DNA from: Methanothrix harundinacea
GTDB lineage: Archaea; Halobacteriota; Methanosarcinia; Methanotrichales; Methanotrichaceae
Length of the DNA stretch: 64,000 bases
Direction: 5' to 3'
NCBI GenBank assembly: GCA_002506535.1
Contig: DAXT01000021.1
Span: 62,001-126,000, forward strand
Part shown: positions 1 through 7,044 of the stretch, in pieces
Layout of the letters: every line of letters starts with the position of its first letter
Position numbering within the stretch: position 1 is the first letter of the stretch
Program-made: the position numbers and the translations under genes
The notes under the pieces: generated by a model
What the model was told of the DNA's origin: nothing
Seen by the model: the letters and a program-made list of their open reading frames with translations, nothing else
Databases searched by the model: none

Positions 1-33
1 AGAGGGCGGTGATGCGATATCACCTTTTCCGCC

Positions 34-65
34 GCGCCCCTTTCGGGGTGGCGCGAGTTTTTGCG
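34..65 (+). terminator. GC-rich hairpin with T-run (terminator-like)
   Basis: GCGCCCC (34-40) faces GGGG and GCGC across a TTTC loop, and a run of T follows at about 58-62. This resembles an intrinsic terminator or the 3' end of a structured RNA whose body lies outside the window. The rest of 1-226 is very GC-rich. It has no convincing ORF, and I could not match it to RNase P, SRP or rRNA signatures. Confidence 0.3.
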
Positions 66-226
66 GAGGCGCTGTCACGGTCCGGAGGCCTGGGGCGCAG
101 GCGACCGGGCGGCGCCGAATGGGGGCGGCTGCTGCCGTAGGCGGAAGTAGGGTGGATCATCTTGGAGCCTGAGGAAGGGCTCTCCTCCGACCGTTAAATC
201 CCTTTAGAGTCAAAACTACTGTTAGC

Positions 227-502
227 ATGTTCTTGGAGTATGTGGAGACAGCACTCGCCAGAGCCGAATACAAGGTGATCGAGGACGACGTGCCCCGCTT
301 CGCCTCGGTCCCCGAGCTTCCCGGCGTCTGGGCATCGGGCAGAACGGTCGAGAAGTGCAGAAAAGAGCTGATCGAGGTCATCGAGGAGTGGATCGTGGCA
401 AGGCTCCAGAGAGGCCTTCCGATTCCGCCGATGGGCGGGCAGAGGATCGACTTCCCGCTTGATAGGTCTCCGTTCTCGGATCTCTCGCAGCGAGAGCGGT
501 GA
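227..502 (+). CDS. HicB-family antitoxin-like protein, orphan
   Basis: This 91-residue protein has the compact HicB/UPF0150 fold pattern: an N-terminal strand region, the family-typical VPELPGVWASG turn (about residues 28-38), and a helix containing KELIEVIEEWI. HicB proteins normally neutralise a HicA mRNA interferase encoded next door. No HicA-like ORF of about 60-80 residues is visible upstream or downstream, so this is either a solitary HicB or a remnant. The next gene belongs to a different TA class. Family assignment is good; function as an antitoxin is inferred. Confidence 0.7.
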   Translation: MFLEYVETALARAEYKVIEDDVPRFASVPELPGVWASGRTVEKCRKELIEVIEEWIVARLQRGLPIPPMGGQRIDFPLDRSPFSDLSQRER

Positions 503-573
503 TTCAAGACGCATTTTGGAAATCCTTGTTCTTGATCCTGTTAATGAAGATCGAGGATAGGGGCCTCAAAAGC

Positions 574-583
574 CCTTTATATT
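574..583 (+). promoter_or_regulatory. TATA box for the MntA-like gene
   Basis: An archaeal TATA-like element (CTTTATATTG) lies about 30 bases before the ATG at 613. This predicts a leaderless or very short-leader transcript. Confidence 0.45.
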
Positions 584-612
584 GAGAACTGCTTAATAAT
601 CTCTGAGTAACC

Positions 613-921
613 ATGAGAAGGTCCGAGATCCTCCAGATCCTGGAAGCCCGCAGGGATGATCTGCTCAAGATGGGGGTGAAGAGCCTTGCCATCTTCGGGT
701 CCGCCGCCAGGGACGACGCCCGGCCGGAGAGCGACCTGGACGTCCTGGTGGAGTTTGCCGGCCCTGCCACCTTCAACGGCTACATGGACCTGAAGTTCTT
801 CCTGGAGGATCTTCTTGGCCGCCCTGTCGATCTCGTCACCAGGCGGTCGATCCGGCCGGGGTTGAAGGCGCGGATCGAGAGCGAGGCCCGATATGTCCAG
901 GGACTACAGGCTCTATCTTGA
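613..921 (+). CDS. MntA-type nucleotidyltransferase antitoxin
   Basis: This 102-residue minimal nucleotidyltransferase has the signature IFGSAARDDARPESDLDVLV (about residues 29-48), containing the GS and D-x-D catalytic elements of the polymerase-beta superfamily. In MntA-HepT systems the MntA protein AMPylates the HEPN toxin HepT to silence it. The downstream overlapping frame from 893 still starts like HepT but is broken, so this antitoxin seems to have lost its toxin. Its C-terminus (YVQGLQALS) runs past where family members usually stop, consistent with decay at the junction. Confidence 0.75.
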   Translation: MRRSEILQILEARRDDLLKMGVKSLAIFGSAARDDARPESDLDVLVEFAGPATFNGYMDLKFFLEDLLGRPVDLVTRRSIRPGLKARIESEARYVQGLQALS

Positions 922-1048
922 GGATATGCAGATCTCCTGCAGGAAGCCGTTTGGTTATGCCGATAACTTGGACTCCTTCGATGGACGAGCAAAAGATTAT
1001 CAGATAACTCAGCCTAGAACTCCCTGTAGGTGGGCAAGTGGAGTATGA
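893..1048 (+). pseudogene. truncated HepT (HEPN) toxin remnant
   Basis: An ATG at 893, overlapping the MntA-like gene by 29 bases, opens a 51-residue frame beginning MSRDYRLYLEDMQISCRK, the usual N-terminus of HepT/DUF86 HEPN toxins. Homology fades after about residue 35. A GACGAGCAAAAG stretch in another frame (DEQK) looks like displaced HepT sequence, suggesting a frameshift plus deletion. The catalytic R-x4-6-H motif is absent, so no functional toxin is predicted. Confidence 0.6.
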
Positions 1049-1053
1049 TATCC

Positions 1054-1818
1054 ATGATCGACGAAGAATTATTGAGAAATATTGAAGAGGTTCATGACAT
1101 TCTCAAAGAGGCAGCAACATATGGATGGAATGGATCTGCTGAAGATTTTAACTCGAACGATCGGCAATATAAATCTTTACGTAAATCGCTTGTGTATGAT
1201 TCAACGTCAGGACATAAATTACCAAAATTTATAGATAGGTGCCGCGATCTGCACAGTTTTTCGAAATTTATCAAATCGAAGTACAGACTTTATAGTGAGC
1301 GTAGGGATTATTTAGATAGAGAATTCGAACCATTTTATTTAATTTTTAAAATTAAGTCCGATAATCCTAGCGATGAAATTGTCTCGGAGATTTTGTCTAG
1401 ATGCGATTCTGAGTATGTTCACAAGATATGGCAAAAAGCATTAGAACGTCGCACTACTGATCCAGAAGGAGCAATCACAGCGGCCAGATCACTTCTTGAA
1501 TCAGTTTGTAAATACATTCTCGATGAGAAGGGGGTATCTTACAACGCCAAGGCGGACTTACCGTCTCTTTATTCCTCGGTGACTCAACAGCTCGATCTCG
1601 CACCGAGTAAACAGACGGAAGAGCAATTCAAGAAAATCCTCGGGGGGTGTCATGTAATAGTAGAAAATATCGGATCACTGAGAAATAATTTGAGCGATTC
1701 TCATGGAAGAAGCAAATCTGATGCAAAGCCTGCGCCCCGACACGCGGAACTCGCTGTGAATCTAGCTGGAACAATGGCTACATTCCTTATAACCACATGG
1801 GAAGAAATTAACACATAG
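1054..1818 (+). CDS. Abi_C-domain protein (abortive-infection-like)
   Basis: The C-terminal half (from about residue 135) matches the pattern of the Abi_C domain: an AARSLLESVCKYILDEKG helix, DLPSLY, an EEQFKKILGG segment, and a closing block RHAELAVNLAGTMATFLI. Family members are linked to phage abortive infection, but their biochemical activity is poorly known. The gene is clearly richer in A+T than its neighbours, which suggests lateral acquisition. In-frame starts exist at 1030 (GTG), 1045 and 1054. I chose 1054 because GGAG lies 10 bases upstream, but 1045 is also possible. It follows the MntA/HepT remnant directly. Confidence 0.6.
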   Translation: MIDEELLRNIEEVHDILKEAATYGWNGSAEDFNSNDRQYKSLRKSLVYDSTSGHKLPKFIDRCRDLHSFSKFIKSKYRLYSERRDYLDREFEPFYLIFKIKSDNPSDEIVSEILSRCDSEYVHKIWQKALERRTTDPEGAITAARSLLESVCKYILDEKGVSYNAKADLPSLYSSVTQQLDLAPSKQTEEQFKKILGGCHVIVENIGSLRNNLSDSHGRSKSDAKPAPRHAELAVNLAGTMATFLITTWEEINT

Positions 1819-1869
1819 TGATTTGTTATTTAATTTTGTTCTACGTCTAAAACTTGCAGCCCCCCGGAC

Positions 1870-1897
1870 GGGCGGGCGCCCCTTGGGGCCCCCGCCC
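1870..1897. terminator. strong GC hairpin between convergent genes
   Basis: GGGCGGGCGCCCC pairs almost perfectly with GGGGCCCCCGCCC across a tiny loop, between the convergent Abi_C gene and ilvC. It probably ends or insulates one or both transcripts. There is no clear T-run. Confidence 0.35.
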
Positions 1898-1935
1898 TCC
1901 CGATGGCTTAGCATCCCTCCTTTAAGAGATGATCT

Positions 1936-2931
1936 TCACTCTTTCTTGAGCCACGGCATCATCGACCGAAGCTCCCCGCCCACCTCTTCGATGAGGTGGT
2001 CGGCCTCCATCCTCTCAAGGGCCCTCTTGACGGGAAGCCCCGCCTGGGACTCCAGGATCCACTCCCGGGCGAACTGGCCGGTCCGGATCTCTTCGAGGAT
2101 CTCCCACATAGCCTCCCTCGACTGATCGTTGATGATCCGGTCGCCCCGGGTGAGGCCGCCGTACTCGGCGGTGTTGGAGACGTTCTCCCACATCCTCATG
2201 AGGCCGCCCTCGTGGATCAGGTCGATGATAAGCTTCAGCTCGTGGCAGGTCTCGAAGTAGGCGACCTCCGGCTGGTAGCCTGCCCTGACCAGCGTCTCGA
2301 AGGAGGCCTTGATCAGCTCCGTGACCCCGCCGCAGAGGTTCACCTGCTCGCCGAAGAGGTCGGTCTCCGTCTCCTCCTCGAAGGTCGTCTCAAGAACCCC
2401 GGCCCGGGTTCCGCCGATACCCCGAGCGTAGGCCATCGCCTTATCGAAGGCCTTCCCGGAGAAGTCCTGCTGGATGGCGACGAGGCAGGGGGTGCCTATC
2501 CCCTCGAGATAGGTCCTGCGGACGAGGTCGCCGGGCCCCTTCGGCGCCACCATGTAGACGTCGACGTTCTCGGGGGGGATGATCTGGGAGAAGTGGATGT
2601 TGAAGCCGTGGGAGAACCCGATGGCGTTCCCCTCTTCGAGGTAAGGCTCGATATCCTTTCTGTATATGATGGGGTGGAGCTCGTCGGGGAGGAGTATGTG
2701 GATCAGGTCCGCCTCCTTCGCCGCCTCGGGGGTGGTGGTCACCCTGATTCCGTCCGCCTCCGCCCTCTTCCAGGCCTTGGAGCCGGGAACGTCGGCTGCG
2801 ACCACGTCCAGCCCTGAGTCCCGGAGGTTCTGGGCCTGGGCGTGCCCCTGGCTTCCGTACCCTATGATGGCGATCGTCTTTCCCTTCAAAACGCCGAGGT
2901 CGGCGTCCTCGTCATGATATATCTTTGCCAT
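1936..2931 (-). CDS. ilvC: ketol-acid reductoisomerase (class I)
   Basis: The 331 residues equal a class I (short) KARI. It converts acetolactate or acetohydroxybutyrate to the dihydroxy acid in valine/isoleucine synthesis. The Rossmann motif is GYGSQGHAQAQNL (residues 24-36), followed by SHGFNIHF. Mg-binding acidic residues lie in EEETETDLFGEQ and in CHELKLIIDLIHEGG. The loop after beta-2 reads AADVPGSKAW: an Asp where NADPH enzymes usually have a neutral residue, and no Arg, which hints at NADH use (inference). A 3' block follows ilvN on the same strand, about 175 bases away and with its own likely TATA box (TTTATATTTA near 2985-2994). Confidence 0.95.
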   Translation of the reverse strand: MAKIYHDEDADLGVLKGKTIAIIGYGSQGHAQAQNLRDSGLDVVAADVPGSKAWKRAEADGIRVTTTPEAAKEADLIHILLPDELHPIIYRKDIEPYLEEGNAIGFSHGFNIHFSQIIPPENVDVYMVAPKGPGDLVRRTYLEGIGTPCLVAIQQDFSGKAFDKAMAYARGIGGTRAGVLETTFEEETETDLFGEQVNLCGGVTELIKASFETLVRAGYQPEVAYFETCHELKLIIDLIHEGGLMRMWENVSNTAEYGGLTRGDRIINDQSREAMWEILEEIRTGQFAREWILESQAGLPVKRALERMEADHLIEEVGGELRSMMPWLKKE

Positions 2932-2981
2932 TTCCTATAGTCCTCCCTATTTGAGAAGTTCTGATCTGTCAGACCATCACG

Positions 2982-2994
2982 CATTAAATATAAA
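2982..2994 (-). promoter_or_regulatory. TATA box for ilvC
   Basis: On the minus strand, AAGTTTATATTTAATGCG lies about 50-60 bases upstream of the ilvC ATG, with a GGGAGG Shine-Dalgarno (about 2944-2950) closer in. ilvC may therefore be transcribed separately from cimA-ilvBN. Confidence 0.45.
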
Positions 2995-3106
2995 CTTGAT
3001 CTGGTGAGATTCGACCCTGTGAGATTTGATCTGGTAGGATCCTGTCTATCGGATATGATGAGAGGGGGTCTGCCAAGACCCGTTCCTACCAGATCGGCTA
3101 AATCGG

Positions 3107-3604
3107 TCAGGGGACGACGGCCTTCGTCCCCCTGACCATCGAGACCCTCCCCGTCCTCGCCATCTCCTTGATACCGAACTGCCGGAGGAGCCGGACCATC
3201 GCCTCGATCTTGTCGTTGGTCCCCGTCACCTCGATGATGAGAGACCGGGGCGATACGTCGATGATCTTAGCCCGAAAGACGCTCACTATCTGCATGATCT
3301 CGCTACGGTCCTCCTTCTTCGCCGCGACCTTGATTATCGCAAGCTCCCGGTCCACCGACTCGTTGGGGTCCATCTCGCTGACCCTGATGACGTTGACGAG
3401 CTTGTTCAGCTGCTTTGTCACCTGCTCCAAGATGACCTCGTCCCCCTCGACGGTGATCGTCATCCTGGAGTAGTCGGGGTTGTCCGTCGCTCCCACGGTG
3501 AGGCTGTCGATGTTGAAGCCCCGCCTGCTGAAGAGCCCCGCTATCCTCACCAGGACCCCGGCCTTGTTCTCGACGATTAGGGCTATGGTATGGAGCACCT
3601 TCAC
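3107..3604 (-). CDS. ilvN: acetolactate synthase regulatory subunit
   Basis: This is a 165-residue ACT-domain subunit. The N-terminal ACT domain reads HTIALIVENKAGVLVRIAGL, and the C-terminal half is the usual IlvN/IlvH extension (SLIIEVTGTNDKIEAMVRLL). It binds the catalytic subunit and confers valine sensitivity in known family members. I set the start at the GTG (3602-3604) that overlaps the ilvB stop codon as GTGA. An open frame continues further upstream, but that part only shadows ilvB. Tight overlap implies translational coupling and 1:1 production. Confidence 0.93.
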   Translation of the reverse strand: MKVLHTIALIVENKAGVLVRIAGLFSRRGFNIDSLTVGATDNPDYSRMTITVEGDEVILEQVTKQLNKLVNVIRVSEMDPNESVDRELAIIKVAAKKEDRSEIMQIVSVFRAKIIDVSPRSLIIEVTGTNDKIEAMVRLLRQFGIKEMARTGRVSMVRGTKAVVP

Positions 3605-5343
3605 CCCTCCATCTCCAGGATCTCGCTTCCAGAAGATCCGGCATACGACCTCTGGGCCTCGTAGGACGGCCCGGCCGCCTCCAGCTCCAGGATCTCGCTC
3701 AGGGAGGCCCCCGCCGGGACCATCGGCGAGACCTTCTCGTCGGGGGATATTATGATGTCTACGACGGTCATCACCTCCGATTCGATCGCCTCCACCAGGA
3801 CAGCTTCCAGCTGCGAGGGCTTTTCTGCCCGCAGGCCCAGGGCTCCGTAGGCCTCCGCCACCTTGACGAAGTCGGGTATCCGGTGGAGGGTGGTGCTGGA
3901 GAACCTCTTCTCGTAGAAGAGGTCCTGCCACTGCCGGACCATCCCCAGGACGCCGTTGTTGAGGACGATCACCTTGACGGCGACCTCGTTTACGACGGCC
4001 GTCGCCAGCTCCTGGATGTTCATCTGGAAGCTTCCGTCCCCGGCTATGTCGAAGACCTCCTTATCGGGGCATCCCATCTTCGCCCCGATGGCGGCGGGAA
4101 ATCCGTACCCCATCGTCCCCAGCCCCCCCGAGGATATGAAGTGCCTCGGGTCCCTGTGGGTGAAGAACTGGGCTGCCCACATCTGGTTCTGCCCCACCTC
4201 CGTCACGATTACGGCGTCGGGGCAGAGCCTTGAGAGGGTCTCCAGGACGCACTGGGGCTTGATCGACTCGCCTTCGGTCGCATAGCAGAGAGGATACTCC
4301 CCCTTCCAGGCGGCGACCTTCTCGTTCCAGGGGCTCCATGCCTTCTCACCGACGGCCTTCGCCAGCTCCGAGAGGGCGGACTTTGCGTCCCCGACGACCG
4401 GTATATCAACACGAACGTTCTTTCCTATCTCGGCGGGGTCGACGTCGACGTGGATGATCCTCGCCTGGGGCGCGAAGCTCGCCACCTTCCCGGTGACGCG
4501 GTCGTCGAACCTCGCCCCCACCGCCAGGATTATGTCCGACTCCTGGATGGCGTAGTTGGCGTACTTCGTACCGTGCATCCCCAGCATCCCCAGGGATAGG
4601 GGGTGGTCTTCGGGGAAGCAGCCGATCCCCATCAGGGTCGTCGTCACCGGGGCCTTGATCCTCTCGGCGAGCTTCAGAAGCTCCCGGTGGCCGTCGGAGT
4701 ACTTGACGCCGCCGCCGACGTATATCACCGGCCGTTCCGCCTCCATCAGGGCGGCGGCCGCCTTCTTGATCTGGAGGCTGTGGACCTTCAGGTTCGGATT
4801 GTATCCCGGCAGTTTGATCTCGGGATAATGGAAATCGAGCTCGTTGACGGTGACGTCCCTGGGAAGATCGATGAGGACGGGGCCGGGCCGGCCCGTCCTC
4901 GCTATGTAGAACGCCTCCCTGAATACCCGGGGGATATCTTTCGCGTCCTTGACGAGGTAGCTGTGCTTGGTCACCGGCATCGTGATCCCCGTGATATCCG
5001 CCTCCTGGAAGGCGTCCTTTCCTATGAGATTTGTTGGTACCTGGCCGGTCATCGCCACCAGGGGGACTGAGTCCATGTAGGCGGTGGCGATCCCCGTCAC
5101 CAGGTTCGTCGCCCCCGGCCCCGAGGTCGCCAGGCATACGCCTACACGTCCCGTCGCTCTCGCGTAGCCGTCTGCGGCGTGAGCCGCCGCCTGTTCGTGC
5201 CTCACAAGGATGTGCCTTATATCCGAATCGTAAATGGCGTCATAGAGGGGCAACAGCACCCCTCCCGGAAGCCCGAAGATTATCTCGACCCCTTCGAGCT
5301 TCAGGCACTCCAGGATGGCCTGGGCCCCGGTCATCTTACCCAT
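3601..5343 (-). CDS. ilvB: acetolactate synthase catalytic subunit
   Basis: This 580-residue ThDP enzyme condenses two pyruvates, or pyruvate with 2-oxobutyrate. Visible signatures include GLPGGVLLPLYDAI near the N-terminus, the catalytic Glu in VRHEQAAAHAADGYARATG (E50), and the ThDP motif beginning GDGSFQMN with LNNGVLGMVRQWQ. The C-terminal tail after about residue 545 is Ser/Glu-rich and looks lineage-specific. The gene starts immediately after the cimA stop codon and overlaps ilvN, forming a cimA-ilvB-ilvN unit that links 2-oxobutyrate supply with isoleucine synthesis. Confidence 0.95.
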   Translation of the reverse strand: MGKMTGAQAILECLKLEGVEIIFGLPGGVLLPLYDAIYDSDIRHILVRHEQAAAHAADGYARATGRVGVCLATSGPGATNLVTGIATAYMDSVPLVAMTGQVPTNLIGKDAFQEADITGITMPVTKHSYLVKDAKDIPRVFREAFYIARTGRPGPVLIDLPRDVTVNELDFHYPEIKLPGYNPNLKVHSLQIKKAAAALMEAERPVIYVGGGVKYSDGHRELLKLAERIKAPVTTTLMGIGCFPEDHPLSLGMLGMHGTKYANYAIQESDIILAVGARFDDRVTGKVASFAPQARIIHVDVDPAEIGKNVRVDIPVVGDAKSALSELAKAVGEKAWSPWNEKVAAWKGEYPLCYATEGESIKPQCVLETLSRLCPDAVIVTEVGQNQMWAAQFFTHRDPRHFISSGGLGTMGYGFPAAIGAKMGCPDKEVFDIAGDGSFQMNIQELATAVVNEVAVKVIVLNNGVLGMVRQWQDLFYEKRFSSTTLHRIPDFVKVAEAYGALGLRAEKPSQLEAVLVEAIESEVMTVVDIIISPDEKVSPMVPAGASLSEILELEAAGPSYEAQRSYAGSSGSEILEMEG

Positions 5344-6846
5344 CTATCCGTCCTCCTCAAGTTGCATCAGCCTGTTGATCCCTTCCAAAACCGCCTCGAC
5401 AGAGGCCATGATTATGTCAGCTCCCGCCCCCCGGGCCGTGATGGACCGGTCGCCCATCGCCATCGTCACCCAGACCTCTACGAGGGCGCTCGTACCGCCG
5501 GTGATGGCGTCGACGTGGTACTCCTCGAGCCTCACATCTCTCACCCCAGAGATGGCCCGACGGATTGCGTTTATCGCGGCGTCGACTGGACCGACCCCCG
5601 TCCCCGCCTCCAGCATCTCCGTCCCGTTGACGATGATCTTGACGCTGGCGGTGGGGGTCGCCCGGTTTCCGCTCACCACGGTGAACTCCTCGAGCTTCAC
5701 CTTCGGCTCCTTCTGGATCGATAGGACGATCTCGGCGATCGTCTGAAGGTCGGCGTCGGTGACCCGTTTTCCCTTGTCCCCCAGATCCTTGACCCGAAAT
5801 AGGATCTCTGCGAGCTCATCTTTCTCGCACTCGATCCCAAGCTCCCGCAGGGCCAGCTCGACGGAGCTTCTCCCGGCGTGCTTGCCCAGGACGATCCGTC
5901 TCTTCCTCCCGACGGTCTCGGGGTGGATCGGCTCGTAGGTGGAGGTGTCGGCGATGAGGCCGTGAACGTGGATCCCTGCCTCGTGGGTGAAGGCGTTCTC
6001 CCCCACGATCGCCTTGTTGGGGGCGACGGGGATCCCCGTCAGCCTCGATACGAGCCTGGAGAGGGTGTAAAGGTCGCGGGAGCGGATCTCGGTCTTGATA
6101 CCGTAGAGGGACTCCAGGGTCATCACCACCTCTTCGAGGCTCGTGTTCCCTCCCCGTTCTCCGATCCCGTTTACGGTGACGTGGGCCATGGAGGCCCCGC
6201 CCCGCAGGGCCGAGACGGTATTGGCCGTCGCCATCCCGAAGTCGTCGTGGCAGTGGACGCTCACCGGGGCGGGAAGGTCTGAGAGCCTCGAAAATATCTC
6301 GAAGGCTTTCTCGGGGACGAGGACCCCGACGGTGTCGCAGTAGCAGAGCCTCTCGGCCCCGGCGTCGATACCGGCCAGGTAGATGGACCTGAGAAACGGC
6401 TCGTCGGCCCGGCTGGCGTCCTCGCCGGAGAGCTCCACGATCAGGCCGTGGGCTCTGGCGTACTCGGTCACCTCCACCGCCGACCTCATAACCGAATCCC
6501 TGTCGGACCGTAGCTTGCTTCTTATGTGAAGGTCCGATACAGGAACCACCAGGTGGACGGAGTCGAGGTCGCAGTCCAGGGCAAGGTCCACGTCCTCGGT
6601 CCTCGCCCGGACGTAGCTACAGATCTCGGCCCGCAGCCCCTCACCGGCGACGGCCTTCATCGCCCCCCTCTCGCCCTCGGAGGTGACGACGGAGCCCGCC
6701 TCGATGACGTCTACCCCCAGGGCGTCGAGATGCAGGGCGATCTCCAGCTTCTCTTCCGTGTTCAAAGAGACGCCCGGCGTCTGTTCTCCGTCCCGAAGCG
6801 TCGTGTCCAGCAGACGAACTCTACCAAATAAAGCGATCCCACGCAT
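5344..6846 (-). CDS. cimA: LeuA-family synthase, probably citramalate synthase
   Basis: The 500 residues form a DRE-TIM metallolyase: DTTLRDGEQTPGVSL at the N-terminus, the metal-binding HCHDDFGMATAN near residue 198, GIGERGGNTSLEE, and a C-terminal LeuA dimerisation domain. LeuA (isopropylmalate) and CimA (citramalate) cannot be told apart with certainty by eye. I favour CimA because it abuts ilvB and a second paralogue sits at 44.7-46.3 kb. CimA makes citramalate from pyruvate and acetyl-CoA, giving 2-oxobutyrate for isoleucine. The ATG (6846) lies inside a 9-codon ORF (6850-6821) in another frame. Confidence 0.8.
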   Translation of the reverse strand: MRGIALFGRVRLLDTTLRDGEQTPGVSLNTEEKLEIALHLDALGVDVIEAGSVVTSEGERGAMKAVAGEGLRAEICSYVRARTEDVDLALDCDLDSVHLVVPVSDLHIRSKLRSDRDSVMRSAVEVTEYARAHGLIVELSGEDASRADEPFLRSIYLAGIDAGAERLCYCDTVGVLVPEKAFEIFSRLSDLPAPVSVHCHDDFGMATANTVSALRGGASMAHVTVNGIGERGGNTSLEEVVMTLESLYGIKTEIRSRDLYTLSRLVSRLTGIPVAPNKAIVGENAFTHEAGIHVHGLIADTSTYEPIHPETVGRKRRIVLGKHAGRSSVELALRELGIECEKDELAEILFRVKDLGDKGKRVTDADLQTIAEIVLSIQKEPKVKLEEFTVVSGNRATPTASVKIIVNGTEMLEAGTGVGPVDAAINAIRRAISGVRDVRLEEYHVDAITGGTSALVEVWVTMAMGDRSITARGAGADIIMASVEAVLEGINRLMQLEEDG

Positions 6847-6850
6847 TCAT
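6821..6850 (-). other. mini-ORF MNAWDRFIW overlapping the cimA start
   Basis: ATG at 6850 reads MNAWDRFIW and stops at TAG (6821). It begins four bases before the cimA ATG in a different frame. A comparable mini-ORF ending WDRFL overlaps the start of leuA. In both, moving from mini-ORF frame to gene frame needs a +1 shift. Between the two copies the Arg codon differs synonymously (CGC/CGT) and Ile is replaced by Leu. This could be a leader peptide, a frameshift-fused N-terminus, or a conserved nucleotide motif. Confidence 0.45.
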
Positions 6851-7044
6851 CTTCTATCACCAAATGGATGCCATCCTGATGATGGCCGATCTTCAACCAT
6901 GGGGTCTTTAATGGTTGATAAAGTTGACGACGGAACCGACGACGGCTGTTGAGATATCGCCGCACCAAATCTCTGCGAATAAAGGAAAGATTTATCACTC
7001 TATGGGCGTCATTACTGGCCTTCAGCCTAAGGGCTGCTTCGTAG

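Noticed and set aside
1..226. RNase P, SRP or rRNA gene
   Set aside because: GC-rich and hairpin-containing, but none of the conserved core motifs of those RNAs could be found; left unassigned.
1823..2125. 100-residue plus-strand ORF after the Abi_C gene
   Set aside because: It runs through a GC hairpin and the antisense of ilvC; no start signal or domain.
1996..2817. 273-residue plus-strand ORF
   Set aside because: Antisense shadow of ilvC with biased Gly/Asp/Val/Leu composition and no domain.
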